Source: JAGTVG01 sp964389805 (GTDB lineage: Bacteria > Bacteroidota > Bacteroidia > Cytophagales > Cyclobacteriaceae). Taken from it: a stretch of 47,145 nucleotides of DNA. Every line of letters begins with the position of its first letter. Position 1 is the stretch's first letter. A program made the position numbers and the translations under genes. Under the pieces are notes generated by a model. The model worked only from the letters and a program-made list of their open reading frames with translations, ran no database searches and had not been told where the DNA came from. Below are positions 44,162 through 47,145 of the stretch, one piece after another. The stretch spans positions 1 to 47,145 of the forward strand of contig CAYMFU010000028.1 of NCBI GenBank assembly GCA_964389805.1. The letters run 5' to 3'.

Positions 44162-45634
44162 TTATTCAGTAATTATCTTTATCAGATCACCCCTCTTTAA
44201 TTGATCGGTAAGATCAAAGTTGTTTAACAGAGCCAATTTCTTTCTTTGGGATTCTTGCACTCCATAATATTTGAAAACATCAGCCACCATCCCGGATCTT
44301 TGAACTTGTTTTATGCGGATTCTTTCAGGCTTTTTATTCAATTTTGCCGGATCAGTTAAACTATTGAAATTGGTCATGGTAGTGGTGAAATTCTGACTAT
44401 AAGTATCATATATGGAATCAAATGTTATTCCATGAAAAACATATATATTTGTGTTGTGTTGTATAAAATAAGATTGTAATCTGATGGTATCCTGAGCATT
44501 AGATTGTGTTTCCTCCGGGATTTGTCTAGAGTTTATAGATATCGCAGAAAGCCCATTGACTTTCAGGGATTTACGTTCAATTACCTTTAAATTTAATGCC
44601 TCAATATTTGCATCAGCAGCTTGATCCAGGCTTTTCTTTTGTGACAGGCTAAGAATAATAATAGCCTTACCATCCTCTGGAGCGATCTGAACCTGTAAGG
44701 GAGTGTTAACTACTTGCCACCCGTTCGGAAAAGGGAATTTGAATTTTAGATCAGGGTGATAAAAAGTGTTGGCTTCAATAAATCCTTGTCGTGGATCTTC
44801 GCCAAACACTATGCCATCAATCCTATTAAGATACTTCTCCCTGTTTACGAGCCATTCATTGTATTTTAAACTATCCTGCCATTCTTTGGCTTCCTTTTGT
44901 ACCTCATTATATCTGTTGCCAGGATCAGGGTGAGTGGATAAAAATGTTGGAACGCCTCCCTGTTCACTACTTAACTGCATTTTATGTAATACCAGGAAGA
45001 AATCTGCCATTTTATTGGCATCATATTTAATTCTTGTTGAGTATTCAACACCAAGACGATCTGATTCCTTTTCGTTATCACGGCTGAATTTCAGGAATAA
45101 TAATTGCATTCCCTGCATGGCATAATCCGCAAAATACCTGAATTCTGGAGATAAGACCAATCCGCCCATTAAGGCCAATTGCCCTAGTTGTTGCTTGCTT
45201 TGCTGACTTGCTGAATGTCTGGCAGTCACATGACCAAGCTCATGACCTAGGACTCCTATCAGTTCTGCCTCACTATTAAACTGAGCCAATATTCCTCGTG
45301 TGAAATAAATATAACCTCCGGGTACTGCAAAAGCATTGACAACTGGAGAATCTAAAATTCTAAAGTGATAATCCAGATTTGGGCGATGTGATATTTTCGC
45401 GAGTTCATTACCTTTTTCGGTTATAAAGTTAAGGAGCTCCTCATTTTCATAGAGTCCGAAGGTTGAAACCACACTTGGATCATATTTTGCTCCCAAAGCT
45501 ACTTCCTGGTCTTCGGTCATTAACATAAACTGCTTTTTGCCAGTAACTGGATTTACAGCACAGGAAGGTAAGATCAGCGTGATCAGCAGGTAGGGCAAGA
45601 GTTTTTTAATGGGCTTGAAAGTTATCATTTGCAA
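44162..45634 (-). CDS. M48 family metalloprotease lipoprotein
   Basis: A 490-residue periplasmic zinc protease. The signal ends in lipobox LPSC (Cys25). The zinc site is HELGH (131-135) in VLGHELGHVTARH, with the third ligand Glu in NEKESDRLG. The STHPDPGNRY motif is typical of BepA-like M48 enzymes that handle outer-membrane proteins. A C-terminal extension of about 230 residues ends in a LysM-like segment (KLALLNNFDLTDQLKRGDLIKI). That final 34-residue segment has a duplicated remnant at 40832-40936. An ATG at residue 3 is an alternative start. Confidence 0.92.
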   Translation of the reverse strand: MQMITFKPIKKLLPYLLITLILPSCAVNPVTGKKQFMLMTEDQEVALGAKYDPSVVSTFGLYENEELLNFITEKGNELAKISHRPNLDYHFRILDSPVVNAFAVPGGYIYFTRGILAQFNSEAELIGVLGHELGHVTARHSASQQSKQQLGQLALMGGLVLSPEFRYFADYAMQGMQLLFLKFSRDNEKESDRLGVEYSTRIKYDANKMADFFLVLHKMQLSSEQGGVPTFLSTHPDPGNRYNEVQKEAKEWQDSLKYNEWLVNREKYLNRIDGIVFGEDPRQGFIEANTFYHPDLKFKFPFPNGWQVVNTPLQVQIAPEDGKAIIILSLSQKKSLDQAADANIEALNLKVIERKSLKVNGLSAISINSRQIPEETQSNAQDTIRLQSYFIQHNTNIYVFHGITFDSIYDTYSQNFTTTMTNFNSLTDPAKLNKKPERIRIKQVQRSGMVADVFKYYGVQESQRKKLALLNNFDLTDQLKRGDLIKIITE

Positions 45635-45873
45635 ACAAATTAGGATGGATTAAAAATAGCGATAAATTTAAATGAATTGAAATACTGGCAATTTCTTTTC
45701 AGAAAGGCTTGATATTTTTTGCCAATCAACTTTAATTATCCTGGAACGTCAAATGATTAATTCCATTAGCAATCCCGGATCAGCAGTATATTGATATTAG
45801 TTATCCACAATTTTTTCGTTTATATGCACGTTTAATTTTTTCAGATTCATTTACATATTCACTAAAATAGTTC

Positions 45874-45881
45874 TACTTTTG
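45874..45881 (+). promoter_or_regulatory. -7 element (TACTTTTG) of the tRNA gene
   Basis: A full TAnnTTTG match 21 bp before the tRNA-Gln 5' end; the short spacing agrees with a brief leader before RNase P cleavage. Confidence 0.55.
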
Positions 45882-45902
45882 TACCTCCAAAATGGAGGTC
45901 AA

Positions 45903-45975
45903 TGTCCGATGGTGTAACTGGCAACACGTCTGGTTTTGGTCCAGAAGAGTCCAGGTTCGAGCCCTGGTCGCCGCA
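45903..45975 (+). tRNA. tRNA-Gln (anticodon TTG) with a disrupted acceptor stem
   Basis: The 73-nt cloverleaf has a perfect D stem (GTGT/ACAC), anticodon stem TCTGG/CCAGA with loop TTTTGGT (anticodon TTG at 45936-45938), variable AGAGT, and T arm CCAGG-TTCGAGC-CCTGG. The acceptor, however, pairs TGTCCGA only at its inner three positions with the 3' strand TCGCCGC; the outer four are mismatched. A normal partner would be TCGGACA. The sequence diverges immediately after TCG (45970). It is either a broken tRNA gene or the boundary of an inserted or excised element. Confidence 0.75.
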
Positions 45976-46258
45976 CTTAAATATTTCTCTAAATCTCTAT
46001 AAATAAGTTAGTTATAATAAAATGTCTCGAACCGCTGTATACTATCGGGCAGACGAAGAGATGAAGAAATGAGGTAAAATAGTAAGACAATATATAAATA
46101 ATACTACTACGAATAAACTCTGAATATATTAGAAAAGTACAATTACATTTATTGTATAGTCTTCAGGCTTTCATTTATGTTTCTTCCCACTATATAAATT
46201 TGTTGTAATTAATACTGATTCATGCATCTCATCAATTGTATTCCCACTCCGGGTACTT

Positions 46259-46294
46259 TAAACTCCTCGTATATGGCTCATATACAGGAGTTTA
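46259..46294. repeat. Strong inverted repeat (16 bp arms, one bulge)
   Basis: TAAACTCCT-C-GTATATG (46259-46275) and CATATACAGGAGTTTA (46279-46294) pair fully apart from one bulged C, around a 3-nt loop. There is no long T-run after it, so it is not a clear terminator. It may belong to an attachment or origin-like region. Confidence 0.65.
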
Positions 46295-46304
46295 CTATTT
46301 ATGG

Positions 46305-46324
46305 GGTAACATATAGGTAACATA
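46305..46324 (+). repeat. Direct repeats GGTAACATA with 11-bp period
   Basis: GGTAACATA occurs at 46305-46313 and 46316-46324, one helical turn apart. Just after, two related A/C-rich 20-bp units start ATTGTCAAAC and ATTGACCAAA (46327 and 46347). Such paired sites are seen near tyrosine-recombinase genes of Bacteroidota elements as I recall; the link is an inference. Confidence 0.4.
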
Positions 46325-47023
46325 AAATTGTCAAACAAGAGCAAATATTGACCAAACAAAAGAAAAAAGTTTGCAAAAATATGAGTTGAATTTTAAGCTT
46401 TTCACAGCCCACCTACCAATAGGTATATAAGAGCCAGATGGTTGATAGTGAACAGCCAGGAGTATACTAACTGATGCACTTGTTAGTGATTCTGAGACTT
46501 CCTGCCGCCATGAATCGCTATCTTTGGTCTATTCTGCATGCAGCACCTCAGATCTATCTGGGATGTCAGAAGTTGTAAGTGAAGGATAGAAGTAATAGAT
46601 ACACCTGCATTTACCCTTTGTAACGCAACAACCATGACTTCTAAGAGGGGTTATAACTATGTGGAGGATGTACTGTAATCCCGGCTCTATGTGATATTAG
46701 ATGCTAAATTGCTTAGACCTCCAGCATTTTCTCCTTCTCTACCACATGACTCCATCCAAGGAAGGGAGAAAGGTTAAAATCAGCATCGATGAAACATACT
46801 TATGTTTCAGGGTGAAACATTTGAAGGTTTGATTGTCGGACCGGATTTTTGGGGATAATTGTTTATATATCAGCTGGTTAGGGATGTTTCTTTATTCAAC
46901 CATAATTTTTTGGAGTAACAAATGAGTAACATTGATATATTAGAATATTTCACTATAAATACTTAACTTTATTATTACACCTATAAGAGAGCAGTTGGAT
47001 TTTTAAACCGTTATTTTTCAATC

Positions 47024-47145
47024 ATGCCCGAAGATCGCAGACTTGCTGCCATTATGTTTACCGATATAGTCGGGTATACTAAACTTATGGGGAGTGATGA
47101 AGATCAGGCATTTAAGATACTTGCAATCAATCGAGAGATACATAA
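47024..47145 (+). CDS. Class III adenylate/guanylate cyclase domain protein (start only)
   Basis: The window ends inside this gene. Its first 40 residues read MPEDRRLAAIMFTDIVGYTK, then LMGSDEDQAFKILAINREIH. The motif MFTDIVGYTKLM carries the first metal-binding aspartate of class III nucleotide cyclases. In Bacteroidota such genes often continue into TPR or transmembrane regions. A near-consensus -7 element (TAACTTTA, 46964-46971) lies upstream. Product: probably cAMP- or cGMP-forming cyclase. Confidence 0.75.
   Translation, partial: MPEDRRLAAIMFTDIVGYTKLMGSDEDQAFKILAINREIH

Larger units (their letters stand above)
45976..47023. other. One-kilobase stretch without convincing genes
   Basis: No frame over about 25 codons looks protein-like. 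The segment is less AT-rich in its middle (46400-46860) than its neighbours. It includes the hairpin at 46259-46294 and the direct repeats at 46305-46324, plus very short frames of doubtful meaning. A decayed integrative element or an ancient IS is possible; no known transposase or integrase is recognisable. Confidence 0.5.

Noticed and set aside
46022..46072. Tiny frame beginning MSRTAVYYRADEEMKK, recalling serine recombinase starts
   Set aside because: Only 16 codons and the resemblance is to four or five residues; too weak to call a recombinase remnant.
46511..46580. Short frame of 22 codons in the gene-free stretch
   Set aside because: No signal peptide, no ribosome site, no family; expected by chance.
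1..47145. CRISPR array, rRNA genes or a complete prophage
   Set aside because: No regularly spaced repeats, no rRNA-like sequence and no phage structural genes were seen.

Overview
The window comes from an AT-rich member of the Bacteroidota, most likely a Cytophagales-like environmental or marine lineage. Supporting signs are the gliding-motility gene gldC, the ftsX-DUF3098-uppP-truB-ribF cluster, many lipoproteins with an acidic stretch just after the lipid cysteine, FG-GAP/ASPIC proteins, promoters of the TAnnTTTG type, and few Shine-Dalgarno sequences. Assignments rest on reading the sequence and on recalled family features; no database search was run.

Layout. 1-88: tail of an IS3-family element. 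336-4674: a tiny lipoprotein, a TPR histidine kinase, a secreted alpha/beta hydrolase and an exported hypothetical protein. 4759-11266: sugar catabolism, with an L-galactose/L-fucose-type dehydrogenase, a lactonase, a zinc dehydrogenase, and (after a hypothetical gene) a large lipoprotein related to glycoside hydrolases. 11353-16941: a lipoprotein of unknown role, a TonB-C-domain lipoprotein, and a large FG-GAP/ASPIC lipoprotein. 17055-23077: a minus-strand block: terB-like, gldC, ribF, truB, uppP, DUF3098, ftsX, then an anti-sigma-like gene and its ECF sigma factor. 23561-31445: DUF2147, thyA, a class IV aminotransferase, a TolC/membrane-fusion pair, a GT4 glycosyltransferase, maf and a RidA-family gene. 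31432-35139: purL, head of the purL-ridA-maf operon.

The most unusual part is 35489-42407. A metal-type ABC transporter operon (ATPase, permease, binding protein) has an ATPase carrying an N-terminal DUF1893/TM1506 domain, and its binding protein lacks a recognisable second-histidine motif of the ZnuA/TroA family. About 3 kb downstream lies a second, decayed copy. Its permease has lost the first membrane segment, and its binding-protein gene has a frameshift and a nonsense codon. The breakpoint abuts a 34-codon remnant of an M48-peptidase 3' end, whose intact homologue lies at 44162-45634. A pseudogene with an in-frame TAG (38187-38594) lies between the two copies, so this stretch appears to be rearranging and decaying.

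The right end holds a cysteine-rich lipoprotein, the M48 peptidase, and a tRNA-Gln(TTG) whose outer acceptor stem does not pair. About 1 kb with no convincing gene follows, carrying a strong hairpin and GGTAACATA direct repeats, possibly the scar of an integrative element. The window ends in the start of a class III nucleotide cyclase gene.
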